This document shows, piece after piece, positions 1 to 8,189 of a DNA stretch of 64,000 bases; position 1 is the stretch's first letter, and each line of letters starts with the position of its first letter. Position numbers and translations under genes: made by a program. The notes under the pieces are model-generated. The model saw only the letters and a program-made list of their open reading frames with translations. It had not been told where the DNA came from and made no database searches. Source of the DNA: Cupriavidus necator A5-1 (GTDB lineage: Bacteria > Pseudomonadota > Gammaproteobacteria > Burkholderiales > Burkholderiaceae). The stretch covers positions 1,426,001-1,490,000 of the forward strand of contig NZ_JQLI01000008.1 in the NCBI RefSeq assembly GCF_000744095.1. The letters run 5' to 3'.

Positions 1-135
1 CGCGGCCACCAGGTGGCGGAGATCGAGATGACCAGCGGCACGCAGGCGATCATGCGCAAGCAAGGGCCTGACGGGAAGGCGGTATGGGCCGGTGGTGCGG
101 ATCCGCGGCGGGAAGGGGTGGCGCTGGGGGATTGA
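1..135 (+). CDS. ggt: Gamma-glutamyltransferase, C-terminal fragment (5' end outside window)
   Basis: An open frame runs in from the window edge and stops at TGA 133-135, giving 44 residues. They end in ADPRREGVALGD, the characteristic C-terminus of the small subunit of gamma-glutamyltransferases, periplasmic N-terminal-nucleophile enzymes that cleave the gamma-glutamyl bond of glutathione. The catalytic Thr and the substrate-binding residues lie upstream of the window, so the identification rests on this C-terminal signature alone. A perfect palindrome follows about 30 bases after the stop. Confidence 0.75.
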   Translation, partial: RGHQVAEIEMTSGTQAIMRKQGPDGKAVWAGGADPRREGVALGD

Positions 136-164
136 GGCAGGCGCTAGCGGGTGCTGTCCCGCCG

Positions 165-204
165 GTTTGCTCCCCTCTCCCGCAAGCGGGAGAGGGGAGC
201 AAAC
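165..204. repeat. Palindromic repeat copy 1 (19-bp perfect stem), between convergent genes
   Basis: The arms GTTTGCTCCCCTCTCCCGC and GCGGGAGAGGGGAGCAAAC flank an AA loop. The core CCCTCTCCCGC-NN-GCGGGAGAGGG recurs at 5418-5449 and 42710-42735. All three copies lie between the 3' ends of convergent genes. There is no strong T-run, so a REP-like element acting as a bidirectional transcript end is the simplest reading (inference). Confidence 0.85.
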
Positions 205-216
205 AATCAGCCAGTA

Positions 217-1293
217 TCAGCCCTTCGCCTTCTGCGCATACTCCCACCCCATCTCCGCCATCGGCCGCGCACGCTTGCCGGCGTCCAGCGCCTGCGCCGA
301 CGACGCAGTGCCATCCACCACGCGCTTCATGATCCCCTGCAGGATGCCGGCGATGCGGAACATGCTGAAGGCGAGATAGAAGTTCCAGTCGCCGGTGATC
401 GGCCGGCCGGTGCGCTGCTCGTACAGGCGGCGGTACGCCGCTTCGTCCGGAATGCCCAGCGCAGCGAAGTCCAGCCCGGCGATGCCGCGGAACTGCCCCG
501 GCGCGATATGCCAGCTCATGCAGTGGTAGCTGAAGTCGGCCATCGGGTGCCCCAGCGTGGACAGTTCCCAATCCAGCACCGCCAGCACGCGCGGCTCGGT
601 GGGGTGGAACATCAGGTTATCGAGCCGGTAGTCGCCGTGCACGATCGAGGTCAGGTCGGCGTCTTCCTGCGGGATATGCTGCGGCAGCCAGTCAATCAGC
701 GCGTCCATGGCCGGGATCGATTCGGTCTCTGACAGCTTGTATTGCTTGGACCAGCGCTCGATCTGGCGCTGGAAGTAGTTGCCCGGCTTGCCGTAGTCGC
801 CCAGCCCGATGGCGTTGTAGTCGACCGTATGCAGCGCCGCGATGACACGGTTCATCTCGTCGTAGATGGCGCTGCGCTCGGAAGCGCTCATGCCGGGCAG
901 CGACTGGTCCCACAGCACGCGGCCGGCGACGAACTCCATGATGTAGAAGGCGCGGCCGATCACGGACTCGTCCTCGCACAGCGCGTACATGCGCGCCACC
1001 GGCACGTCGCTGCCCGCGAGCGCGGCCATCACGCGGTACTCGCGCTCGATCGCGTGCGCCGACGGCAGCAGCTTGCTCTTGGGGCCGGGCTTGGCGCGCA
1101 TCACGTAGGTCTGGCCCGGCGTGACCAGCTTGAAGGTCGGGTTGGACTGGCCGCCCTTGAACTGCTCCACGGTCAGCGGGCCGGCAAAGCCCTCCACGTG
1201 CTGGCGCATCCAGGCTTCCAGCGCGTCGGTGTCGAAGCGCTGCTGGTCCGCCACCGGGCGCGTGCCCTCGAAGTGCGATACGTTGCTCGTCAT
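217..1293 (-). CDS. Phosphotransferase family protein (ACAD10/11-like aminoglycoside-phosphotransferase fold)
   Basis: The product is 358 aa with a kinase-like fold. GGQSNPTFKLVT near the N-terminus is the nucleotide-binding loop, VMRAKP holds the ATP-anchoring Lys, HGDYRLDNLMF is the catalytic loop (Asp plus Asn), and LDWELSTLGHP carries the metal-binding Asp. This subfamily resembles the kinase domain of human ACAD10/11, which phosphorylates 4-hydroxyacyl-CoAs for beta-oxidation. It is the last gene of a minus-strand acyl-CoA cluster, which fits that role. ATG 1293 was chosen because GGAGA precedes it; an in-frame ATG at 1341 would add 16 unlikely residues. The exact substrate is unknown. 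Confidence 0.85.
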   Translation of the reverse strand: MTSNVSHFEGTRPVADQQRFDTDALEAWMRQHVEGFAGPLTVEQFKGGQSNPTFKLVTPGQTYVMRAKPGPKSKLLPSAHAIEREYRVMAALAGSDVPVARMYALCEDESVIGRAFYIMEFVAGRVLWDQSLPGMSASERSAIYDEMNRVIAALHTVDYNAIGLGDYGKPGNYFQRQIERWSKQYKLSETESIPAMDALIDWLPQHIPQEDADLTSIVHGDYRLDNLMFHPTEPRVLAVLDWELSTLGHPMADFSYHCMSWHIAPGQFRGIAGLDFAALGIPDEAAYRRLYEQRTGRPITGDWNFYLAFSMFRIAGILQGIMKRVVDGTASSAQALDAGKRARPMAEMGWEYAQKAKG

Positions 1294-1353
1294 GCTGTCT
1301 CCGTTGGTTTTCTGTTCGGCATCGGTTGGAATTCGATCCATCTCGCGGCGCGC

Positions 1354-2079
1354 TCAGCCCTGCGGCTGGCGTCCGCGCAAATACTGGTGCAGCAGCACTT
1401 CCATGGTGGTGTGGCGCGTGCCGCTGTGAACGGGCGTGGGTGGCGAGTAGTTGGTCATGCGCACCACCCAGTCGAGCGGGTCGTCGCCCATGTCGAGCAC
1501 GTTGATGCAGCCCGCGGTCTGCAGCAGCGAGCCGAAGAACACGCGCCGCCCGCAGGTGATCGCCTGCGACAGGATGGCGCGGTTGGTGCCGCCGTGCAGT
1601 ACCATCAGCACCGTGTCCCAGTCGGGATCGGCGCGCAGGCGCTCCAGCGCGGGCAGCACGCGGTCGAGGAACTGGCCAATGGTCTCGCCGTTGAGGAAGC
1701 GCTTGTCTTCCGGGACTTCGCCTTCGAAGGCGCCGACGAAGGCGTCGCGCAGGTCCTGGTCGGCGATCGCGGACAGGTCGCCGCCGCGGATCTCCTGCAG
1801 CGCGGGCCAGACTTCCGGCACCACGTCGTCCATCCCGGGCAGTATGGCCAGCACGCGCTCAGCCGTCTCGACGGTGCGGGGCAGGCCGCTGACAATCACT
1901 CGGTCGAAGCGGATCTGTTCGGCGGCAAAGGCGCGGCCGGCGGCGGTGGCCTGCATGCGGCCGGTCTCGTTGAGCGGCACCATCTCGGGCAGCGCGGGGC
2001 GCCCGGCCTCATCGAAGTAAGAGACGGCGCCATGCCGCATCAGGTAGATGCGGCGACGCGAGGACGGCGGCAATTCCAT
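1354..2079 (-). CDS. Histidine phosphatase family protein (phosphoglycerate-mutase-like)
   Basis: The product is 241 aa. The N-terminal IYLMRHGAVSYF has the RHG phosphohistidine motif, and VLHGGTNRAIL supplies the second catalytic His late in the chain, as in the cytosolic histidine phosphatase superfamily. The gene lies 60 bases upstream of the ACAD10-like phosphotransferase and downstream of the enoyl-CoA hydratase on the same strand. It may therefore remove or recycle a phosphorylated acyl intermediate, but that is inference from position; superfamily members also act on sugar phosphates and small metabolites. Confidence 0.85.
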   Translation of the reverse strand: MELPPSSRRRIYLMRHGAVSYFDEAGRPALPEMVPLNETGRMQATAAGRAFAAEQIRFDRVIVSGLPRTVETAERVLAILPGMDDVVPEVWPALQEIRGGDLSAIADQDLRDAFVGAFEGEVPEDKRFLNGETIGQFLDRVLPALERLRADPDWDTVLMVLHGGTNRAILSQAITCGRRVFFGSLLQTAGCINVLDMGDDPLDWVVRMTNYSPPTPVHSGTRHTTMEVLLHQYLRGRQPQG

Positions 2080-2148
2080 GCGTTGTCTCCTTGCTTTGTG
2101 GCGGCATGGCCGTCTGTCGCGGGCTGGCCGTAATGATGAGCGGCGGGG

Positions 2149-2197
2149 TGATCAGCCGGGATGATCAGCCGGGATGATCAGCCGGGATGATCAGCGA
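2149..2197. repeat. 13-bp tandem repeat (3 full copies plus partial) over an enoyl-CoA hydratase stop codon
   Basis: TGATCAGCCGGGA occurs head to tail at 2149, 2162 and 2175, followed by a partial copy TGATCAGC at 2188. The copy at 2188 contains the stop codon of the upstream minus-strand gene. Each unit contains the palindrome TGATCA, so each carries a TGA on both strands. It looks like slippage duplication of the gene's own 3' end. Confidence 0.9.
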
Positions 2198-2970
2198 TAT
2201 TGCGGCTTGCGCTTCGCCAGGAAGGCGCTGATGCCTTCGCCGCCATCGGGGTGATGCAGCGCGGCCACGAAGCTGTCGCGCTCGGCCACCAGGTGTTCGG
2301 CGAGCGAGGCCGTGCCCGCATGGTTGATCAGGCTCTTGATGCGGCCCACCGCATGCGGCGATTGCTTCGCGATGCCCTGCGCCAGGCGCAATGCCTCGGC
2401 CAGCGCCTCGCCCGGCGGCGTGACGCGGTTGACCAGCCCGAACTGCGCCAGCCGCTCGGCGTTGACCGGCTTGCCTTCCATCATCAGTTCGCTTGCGAGC
2501 TGGCGCGGCAGTGCGCGCGCCAGCTCGTACGAGCCGCCGCCATCCGGCGTCAGCCCGACCGAGACGTAGGCCATCACGAACTTGGCATCGCTGGCAGCAA
2601 CCACGAAATCGCACGCCAGCACCACCGAGAAGCCCGCGCCGGCGGCCGCGCCTTCCACTGCCGCGATGATCGGCTTGGGAAAGGCGTGCAGCGACTGGAT
2701 CCACCCGTTCAGCACCTCGATGCTGGCGGCCTGCACTTCGGGCGGCTGGCTGCGGTTGCCCAGCAGCCGGTTCAGGTTGCCGCCCGCGCAGAACATGCCG
2801 TCGGCACCGGTGAAGATGACCGCGCGCACTGAGTCATCCGCGGCGGCCTGTTCCAGCGCCGCTTTCGATGCCGCATAGATATCCGGGTGCAGCGCATTGC
2901 GTGCCTCGGGGTTCGAAATGGTCAGCACCAGCGTCGAATCGACGCGTTCGGATAGCAGCTGTGCGGGCAT
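2191..2970 (-). CDS. Enoyl-CoA hydratase/isomerase family protein
   Basis: The product is 259 aa with a crotonase fold. The oxyanion-hole segments are visible as the FCAGGNL block (about residue 66) and AAVEGAAAGAGFSVVLACDF (about residue 105), and VSVGLTPDGGGSYELAR carries the region of the second catalytic acid. In PaaG/CaiD-type crotonases this position is often Asp or Gly, so hydratase and isomerase activity cannot be separated here. The ATG at 2970 starts MPAQLL. The gene follows 3-hydroxyacyl-CoA dehydrogenase after 32 bases, so the two probably perform successive beta-oxidation steps. Confidence 0.9.
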   Translation of the reverse strand: MPAQLLSERVDSTLVLTISNPEARNALHPDIYAASKAALEQAAADDSVRAVIFTGADGMFCAGGNLNRLLGNRSQPPEVQAASIEVLNGWIQSLHAFPKPIIAAVEGAAAGAGFSVVLACDFVVAASDAKFVMAYVSVGLTPDGGGSYELARALPRQLASELMMEGKPVNAERLAQFGLVNRVTPPGEALAEALRLAQGIAKQSPHAVGRIKSLINHAGTASLAEHLVAERDSFVAALHHPDGGEGISAFLAKRKPQYR

Positions 2971-3002
2971 GTGGCGGTCTCGCTGAGTGGGGGCGGGTGG
3001 GC

Positions 3003-4526
3003 TTACTGCTCTTCGGCCAGCAGCGACAGGCCCAGGCCGGCACGGCGCCACAGCCACGGGCTCGGGCGGTAGCGCATGTCGCCGGTGAGCGCTTCCATAT
3101 TGCGCAGCGTCTCCAGCACCAGCTGCGGGCCGACCGCGTCGCCCAGTGCCAGCGGGCCCTTGGGATAGCCCAGACCCAGGTTGACGGCCAGGTCGATGTC
3201 GGCCGGCGTGGCGATGCGCTGCTGCGCGATATCGCTGGCGATATTGATGATGCAGCAGAGCACGCGCTGTGCGACAAAGCCGGCCGAGTCGCGGATTACC
3301 GTGACCGGCACGCCGTCGCTGGCGAACAGGCCGTGCGCGGCATCACGCGCGGCGGCGCTGGTGGCCGGCGTGGTCATCAGCGTGCGGCGCTTGGTGGCCT
3401 CGAACGGCAACAGCGTGTCGATGGCGACGGTACGGGCCGGGTCCAGGCCCTGTTGCAGCGCGCTGGTGGTGGCGTCCAGGCCCAGCGGCGTCACGATGAT
3501 CAGTGCGTCGGCCGAGGGCTTGTTGCCGCCTTCCGGGGTCACGCCCAGCGCACCCAGCAGCCTGGTCACCATGGCATGGCCGCGCTCGCTGGCGTGGCTC
3601 ACCCACACGCTCGACGGGCGCGCGGACGGCACCACGGCGGCGGCCGGCACTTGCTTCTGGCCATCGGCGTACGAATAGAAACCAGCGCCAGCCTTGCGGC
3701 CGACCAGCCCCCCGACCGAGCGGATCGCGGTGATCGGCGATGGGCGGTAGCGCGGTTCCTGGTAGAACTGGTTGTAGATCGATTCCATCACCGGGTGCGA
3801 CACGTCCAGCCCGGTCAGGTCCATCAGCTCGAACGGCCCCATGCGGAAGCCGGCCTGCTCGCGCATGATGTTGTCGATGTCGGCAAACTCGGCCACGCCT
3901 TCCTGCGCGACCTTCAGGCCTTCGATATTCATGCCGCGGCCGGCATGGTTGACGATAAAGCCCGGCATGTCCTTGCAGCGCACCGGCGTATGGCCCATGC
4001 GGCGCGACAGCGCCATCAGCGCGTCGCCCACCGCCGGGTTGCCCGACAGGCCGTCGATGACCTCGACCACCTTCATCAGCGGCACCGGGTTGAAGAAGTG
4101 ATAGCCGGCGATGCGGCCCGGCTGCTTCGAACCCACGGCGATCGCGGTGATCGACAGCGAGGACGTGTTCGAGGCGATGATGGCGTCTTCGCGCAGCACG
4201 GCTTCGAGCTTGGCGATCAGGTCGCGCTTGACCTCCAGCTTCTCGACGATGGCTTCCAGCACCATGTCGCAGCCGGCCAGGTCTTCCAGCGCGCCGCAGG
4301 GCTTGACGCGGGCCAGCGTGGCCTCGGCGTCGGCGGCGCTGATCTTGCCCTTGTCGGCCAGCTTGCCCAGCGTATCCTGCAGGTACTGCCGCGCCGCGGC
4401 GACCGCCTGCGGGTTGGCGTCGTACAGGTTGACGGTGAGGCCTGCCTGCGCGGCGATCTGCGCGATGCCGCGGCCCATGGCGCCGGTACCGACGATGCCC
4501 AGCGTGTCGATGGTGAAAGTGCTCAT
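3003..4526 (-). CDS. 3-hydroxyacyl-CoA dehydrogenase (two-domain, PaaH type)
   Basis: The product is 507 aa. The N-terminal Rossmann fold has GIVGTGAMGRGIAQIAA for NAD binding. A first dehydrogenase segment follows with SNTSSLSITAIA and GYHFFNPVPLMKVVEV, where the catalytic His precedes FFNP. A second C-terminal dehydrogenase-like domain (GFVAQRVLCCIINIA... LGYPKGPLALGD) makes it about 200 residues longer than single-domain enzymes, as in phenylacetate-pathway PaaH. It oxidises 3-hydroxyacyl-CoA to 3-oxoacyl-CoA and is the promoter-proximal gene of the cluster. An ACGATCGT palindrome lies about 32 bases upstream. Its exact pathway is not settled by the sequence. Confidence 0.9.
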   Translation of the reverse strand: MSTFTIDTLGIVGTGAMGRGIAQIAAQAGLTVNLYDANPQAVAAARQYLQDTLGKLADKGKISAADAEATLARVKPCGALEDLAGCDMVLEAIVEKLEVKRDLIAKLEAVLREDAIIASNTSSLSITAIAVGSKQPGRIAGYHFFNPVPLMKVVEVIDGLSGNPAVGDALMALSRRMGHTPVRCKDMPGFIVNHAGRGMNIEGLKVAQEGVAEFADIDNIMREQAGFRMGPFELMDLTGLDVSHPVMESIYNQFYQEPRYRPSPITAIRSVGGLVGRKAGAGFYSYADGQKQVPAAAVVPSARPSSVWVSHASERGHAMVTRLLGALGVTPEGGNKPSADALIIVTPLGLDATTSALQQGLDPARTVAIDTLLPFEATKRRTLMTTPATSAAARDAAHGLFASDGVPVTVIRDSAGFVAQRVLCCIINIASDIAQQRIATPADIDLAVNLGLGYPKGPLALGDAVGPQLVLETLRNMEALTGDMRYRPSPWLWRRAGLGLSLLAEEQ

Positions 4527-4557
4527 CGTTCGTCCCAAAAGTTGTGGTTAAATTAGC

Positions 4558-4565
4558 ACGATCGT
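4558..4565. promoter_or_regulatory. Possible operator palindrome upstream of the acyl-CoA cluster
   Basis: ACGATCGT is an 8-bp perfect palindrome within TTAGCACGATCGTACG. It sits between the acyl-CoA cluster promoter region (minus strand) and the glutathione transferase. TetR-type regulators of fatty-acid genes often bind such short CG-rich palindromes, but no cognate regulator is adjacent. Low confidence. Confidence 0.3.
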
Positions 4566-4719
4566 ACGTTTTTTGCACCTTCCCGAACAGATGGGCAGGG
4601 CAGGCGGCGTGCGCTGATCGGCCAGACCGGACACTGCAGGCTCCGGATGGTCCACAATCGCCCACACACCTGCGGGATCTGCACTGCGGGCGACCATTCC
4701 AACAACGGAGAGAGACGAC

Positions 4720-5361
4720 ATGCTGAAGCTCTGCGGTTTTGCCGCCAGCAACTACTACAACAAAGTGAAGCTGGCGCTGCTGGAAAAGGAGGTTCCGTTC
4801 GAAGAGGTACTGGCATGGATCGGTGAAACCGATTTGGCAGCGTCGCCGGCGGGCAAGGTGCCCTACATCATCACCGAATCCGGCTCATTGTGCGAGTCGG
4901 AAGTCATCGTCGAGTACCTGGAAGCGGCTTATCCGCAGAAGCCGCTGCTGCCGCAAGATCCCCTGCAAGCCGGCAAGGTGCGCGAGATCGTCACCTTCAT
5001 GGAGCTGTACCTAGAGCTGACCGCGCGCGAGCTGTACCCCGAGGCCTTCTTCGGCGGCAAGGTCAGCGACAACGTCAAGGAGCGCCAGCGTAAACTGCTG
5101 AACCGCTATATCCCTGCGTTCGCCAAGCTGGCCAGGTTCTCGCCGTATATCGCAGGCGACAGCTTCACGCTGGCCGATTGTGCTGCTGCGGTGCACCTGC
5201 CGCTGGTGTCGTCGTGCACCAAGATCATCTACGGCACCGACCTGCTGGCGGACCTGCCGGTCAAGGACTACCTGAAGACGCTGTCGCAGCGCGAGACGGT
5301 GCAGAAGGTCAATGCCGACCGCAAGGCCAATACCGAGTTGATGCTGAGCAGGAGCAAGTAA
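4720..5361 (+). CDS. Glutathione S-transferase family protein
   Basis: The product is 213 aa. The N-terminal thioredoxin-like domain contains GKVPYI (cis-Pro) and the SLCESEVIVEYLEAAYP segment (about residues 55-72) that binds the glutathione gamma-glutamyl group. The all-alpha C-terminal domain includes FTLADCAAAVHL, the N-capping box typical of GSTs. GGAGAGAG lies 7-14 bases before the ATG. It conjugates or reduces electrophiles with glutathione; its substrate cannot be read from the sequence. A palindromic repeat and a terminator follow it. Confidence 0.9.
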   Translation: MLKLCGFAASNYYNKVKLALLEKEVPFEEVLAWIGETDLAASPAGKVPYIITESGSLCESEVIVEYLEAAYPQKPLLPQDPLQAGKVREIVTFMELYLELTARELYPEAFFGGKVSDNVKERQRKLLNRYIPAFAKLARFSPYIAGDSFTLADCAAAVHLPLVSSCTKIIYGTDLLADLPVKDYLKTLSQRETVQKVNADRKANTELMLSRSK

Positions 5362-5417
5362 TAAGCGGCGGGGCTCTGCGAGACTCGCTGCCAACGAGCC
5401 TGGAGTTGCCGCTTGAG

Positions 5418-5449
5418 TGCTCCCTCTCCCGCTTGCGGGAGAGGGAGCA
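5418..5449. repeat. Palindromic repeat copy 2 (15-bp perfect stem)
   Basis: TGCTCCCTCTCCCGC and GCGGGAGAGGGAGCA flank a TT loop. It shares its core with the copies at 165-204 and 42710-42735 and again lies between convergent genes (glutathione transferase and an aminotransferase). Confidence 0.85.
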
Positions 5450-5481
5450 AACCGCCGGCGTGCGAAGGCCGGCTGAGCGTA

Positions 5482-5515
5482 AAAACGCCCGCGACTCTCA
5501 GCGGGCGTTTCTGTT
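5482..5515. terminator. Bidirectional rho-independent terminator
   Basis: The arms ACGCCCGC and GCGGGCGT, with an A-run before and T-rich sequence after, form a terminator usable in both directions. It sits directly after the aminotransferase stop (minus strand) and downstream of the glutathione transferase (plus strand). Confidence 0.8.
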
Positions 5516-5522
5516 TTCCTTC

Positions 5523-6695
5523 TTACAGCTTCCCCAACCGCTCCAGCGCCAACGCCAACGTCTCTTCCTTCTTCGCAAAACAGAACCGCACCACGCCCGA
5601 TTCACGCGGCTGCGTGTAGAACGCCGACACCGGAATCGCCGCTACGCCGATCTCGCGCGTCAGCCACATCGCAAAGTCGGCTTCGCTCAGATCGGAAATG
5701 GCCGAGTAATCGACGCACTGGAAGTAAGTGCCGTCCGACGGCAGCAGCTTGAAGCGCGTATTGGCCAGCCCGGCGCGGAAGAAATCGCGCTTGGCCTGGT
5801 AGAACGCCGAGAGCTGCAGGTACGGCGCCGGGTCGGCCATATAGTCGGCCAGCCCGTGCTGCACCGGCGTGTTCACGGTGAAAACGTTGAACTGGTGGAC
5901 CTTGCGGAATTCGGCCATCAGCGCCACGGGCGCGGCCACATAGCCGACCTTCCAGCCGGTCACGTGGTAGGTCTTGCCGAAGCTGGAGATCACGAAGCTG
6001 CGGCGCGCCAGCCCGGGGTGGCGCGACGCCGAGGCATGCTCCTGGCCGTCGTAGACCATGTGCTCATAGACCTCGTCCGACAGCAGCAGGATGTCGGTGC
6101 CGGCCAGGATCTGCGCGAGCTTGTCCATGTCGCCCGCGCGCCAGATCGTGCCGGTCGGGTTGTGAGGCGTGTTGATGAGGATCATGCGCGTGCGCGGTGT
6201 GATCGCGGCGGCCAGCTTGTCGAACGGCACGCGGAACCCGGGCGCTTCCAGCGTGACCGGCACCGCGGTGGCGCCGGCCAGTTCGATCGCGGGCAGGTAG
6301 CTGTCATAGCAGGGCTCGAGCACGATGACCTCGTCGCCCGGGTGCACGGCGCACAGGATGGTGGTCAGGATGCCCTGGGTGGCGCCGGCGGTGACGGTGA
6401 TCTCGGTGTCCCAGCTGTACTGGTGGCCGTACAGGTTGGCGATCTTGGCGGCGATGGCCTGGCGCAGGCGCGGCACGCCCGCCATCGGCGGGTACTGGTT
6501 ATGGCCGGCGCGCATCGCCGCGGTCACGGCATCGATGATCTTCGGGTCGCAGTCGAAGTCCGGGAAGCCCTGGCCCAGGTTGACGGCGTTCTTCTCGGTG
6601 GCGAGCGCCGACATCACGGTAAAGATGGTGGTGCCGACGGCGGGCAGGCGCGAGGGCGGCGGGGTCAGGGGAGCGAGCGTGGTGTCTGCGGACAT
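5523..6695 (-). CDS. Pyridoxal-phosphate aminotransferase (methionine aminotransferase YbdL-like)
   Basis: The product is 390 aa, a fold-type I, class I/II aminotransferase. NLGQGFPDFDCDP is the N-terminal substrate loop, TPHNPTG is the cofactor Asn region, LLLSDEVYEHMVYDG carries the PLP Asp/Tyr pair, and SSFGKTYHVTGWKVGY contains the Schiff-base Lys. The sequence most resembles E. coli YbdL and glutamine transaminase K-like enzymes that act on methionine or aromatic amino acids with 2-oxo acids. The ATG at 6695 starts MSADTT. It forms a monocistronic unit ended by the terminator at 5482-5515. Confidence 0.88.
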   Translation of the reverse strand: MSADTTLAPLTPPPSRLPAVGTTIFTVMSALATEKNAVNLGQGFPDFDCDPKIIDAVTAAMRAGHNQYPPMAGVPRLRQAIAAKIANLYGHQYSWDTEITVTAGATQGILTTILCAVHPGDEVIVLEPCYDSYLPAIELAGATAVPVTLEAPGFRVPFDKLAAAITPRTRMILINTPHNPTGTIWRAGDMDKLAQILAGTDILLLSDEVYEHMVYDGQEHASASRHPGLARRSFVISSFGKTYHVTGWKVGYVAAPVALMAEFRKVHQFNVFTVNTPVQHGLADYMADPAPYLQLSAFYQAKRDFFRAGLANTRFKLLPSDGTYFQCVDYSAISDLSEADFAMWLTREIGVAAIPVSAFYTQPRESGVVRFCFAKKEETLALALERLGKL

Positions 6696-6773
6696 GTTGC
6701 GAGCGTGTCGATGCGGGTGATATGGGGAACTGCCCGGCGCACGCCGGGCAGCGCCGTGCGAGGTGCGGCAATT

Positions 6774-7316
6774 TTAAAGCGGATCGGCCGCGCTGTCGGC
6801 GCCGGCCTGCGTGGCCAGCCACGCGCCGAAGCCCGGCGGCGTCAGCACTTCCACGCCGCTGGAGCGGCGCAGGCGGCTGCGCAGCTTCAGCACGGCCTTG
6901 TCCTTCGACACCAGGCAGGCGGCGCCGGCAAAGTGGGCCAGCTCCACGAACTTCTGGTCGTCGGTGTCCTTGCAGCGCGGCAGCTTGATGGCGTCGGACT
7001 CGGCCTGCGGCGGCAGGGGCTCCAGCCGGGTCAGGCGATCGACCGTGGCCAGCGCCGCGTCGATATCGACGTCAAAGCGGGCAAATTGCGGATAGGCCAG
7101 CACCCGGCGCAGCTCCTCGCGGCAGTCGGCGCGGATCACCGGGGCGATGGTGCCAGCTTCCAGCGCCTGGCGGATCGGCTCGACATGCGGGTCGCGGAAT
7201 ACCAGCAGGTCGACCCAGATATTGGAGTCCAGCACCACGCAGGGCGCAGCCGCGGGCGCGGATGTGATGCCGGCGAGGCTGGCGGGAAGTGTGGTTCCGG
7301 TGGTGTCGAGGCGCAT
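6774..7316 (-). CDS. PIN-domain putative toxin (COG1569 type), no antitoxin partner visible
   Basis: The product is 180 aa. VVLDSNIWVDLLVF gives the first conserved Asp of the PIN nuclease fold, and CKDTDDQKFVELA gives the central acidic pair; a later KDKAVLKL segment matches the family. The domain begins near residue 26, so the first 25 residues may be an over-extended start. COG1569 proteins are called toxin components, but no small antitoxin gene lies on either side: the neighbours are an aminotransferase on the same strand and yaaA divergently. RNase activity is inferred from the fold only. Confidence 0.8.
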   Translation of the reverse strand: MRLDTTGTTLPASLAGITSAPAAAPCVVLDSNIWVDLLVFRDPHVEPIRQALEAGTIAPVIRADCREELRRVLAYPQFARFDVDIDAALATVDRLTRLEPLPPQAESDAIKLPRCKDTDDQKFVELAHFAGAACLVSKDKAVLKLRSRLRRSSGVEVLTPPGFGAWLATQAGADSAADPL

Positions 7317-7365
7317 TCGCTACAATCTTGGCTTGTTTGTACTTGGCTACTGCCGCGATTTTGCC

Positions 7366-8151
7366 ATGCTCATCGTTTTGTCTCCCGCCAAGTCGCTGGA
7401 CTACGAGACCCCCGCGCGTATCAAGACCCATACGCTGCCGCGCTTCATCGACCATTCCGCCACGCTGATCGAGCGCTTGCGCAAGCTGGCGCCGCAGGAC
7501 GTTGGCGCGCTGATGGACATCTCCGACAAGCTGGCCGTGCTCAACGTGACCCGCTACGCCGACTGGTCGCCCGAGTTCACCGCGGCCAACAGCAAGCAGG
7601 CCGTGCTGGCCTTCAACGGGGACGTCTACGACGGTCTCGACGCAAAGACGTTGTCGGCCGACGACCTCGGCTTCGCGCAGAAGCACATCCGCATCCTGTC
7701 GGGCCTCTATGGCGTGCTGCGTCCACTGGACTGGATGCAGCCGTACCGGCTGGAGATGGGCACGCGGCTCGACACCGCCGCCGCCAAGGACCTGTACGCG
7801 TACTGGGGCGACGAGGTCACGCAGATGATCAACGGCGACATGGCCGCGCTCAAGCAGGAAGGCGCGCCGGTGCTGGTCAACCTGGCCTCGGAAGAGTATT
7901 TCAAGGTGGTGCGGCCCAAGGTGCTGAACGCGCGCATCGTCACCCCGGTGTTCGAGGACTGGAAGGGCGGCCGCTACAAGATCATTTCGTTCCACGCCAA
8001 GCGCGCACGCGGCACCATGGCGCGCTACGCGCTCACGCATCGCATTACCGAGCCGGAAAAGCTCAAGCGCTTTGCCGAGGATGGCTACGCCTTCGACGCC
8101 GCGGCTTCTGACGCCGCCCGCTGGGTGTTCCGTCGCCGCCTGGAAGACTGA
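7366..8151 (+). CDS. yaaA: Peroxide stress protein YaaA (DUF328/UPF0246)
   Basis: The product is 261 aa, the usual family length. It starts MLIVLSPAKSLDYE, the invariant N-terminus of YaaA, and contains GDVYDGLDA, ILSGLYGVLRPLDWMQPYRLEMGT and VNLASEEYFK, the most conserved blocks. In E. coli YaaA lowers intracellular free iron during peroxide stress and belongs to the OxyR regulon; its fold has a DNA-binding helix-hairpin-helix. No strong ribosome site precedes ATG 7366; the start was set by the conserved N-terminus. TACAAT at 7321-7326 could be a -10 element. Confidence 0.93.
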   Translation: MLIVLSPAKSLDYETPARIKTHTLPRFIDHSATLIERLRKLAPQDVGALMDISDKLAVLNVTRYADWSPEFTAANSKQAVLAFNGDVYDGLDAKTLSADDLGFAQKHIRILSGLYGVLRPLDWMQPYRLEMGTRLDTAAAKDLYAYWGDEVTQMINGDMAALKQEGAPVLVNLASEEYFKVVRPKVLNARIVTPVFEDWKGGRYKIISFHAKRARGTMARYALTHRITEPEKLKRFAEDGYAFDAAASDAARWVFRRRLED

Positions 8152-8189
8152 ACCGACTGCCCGCACCCACTGCCACGAGACTGCCCGCC

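Noticed and set aside
5178..8111. A 977-codon plus-strand frame across several genes
   Set aside because: It runs through the aminotransferase, PIN and yaaA genes, all of which have conserved motifs in other frames.
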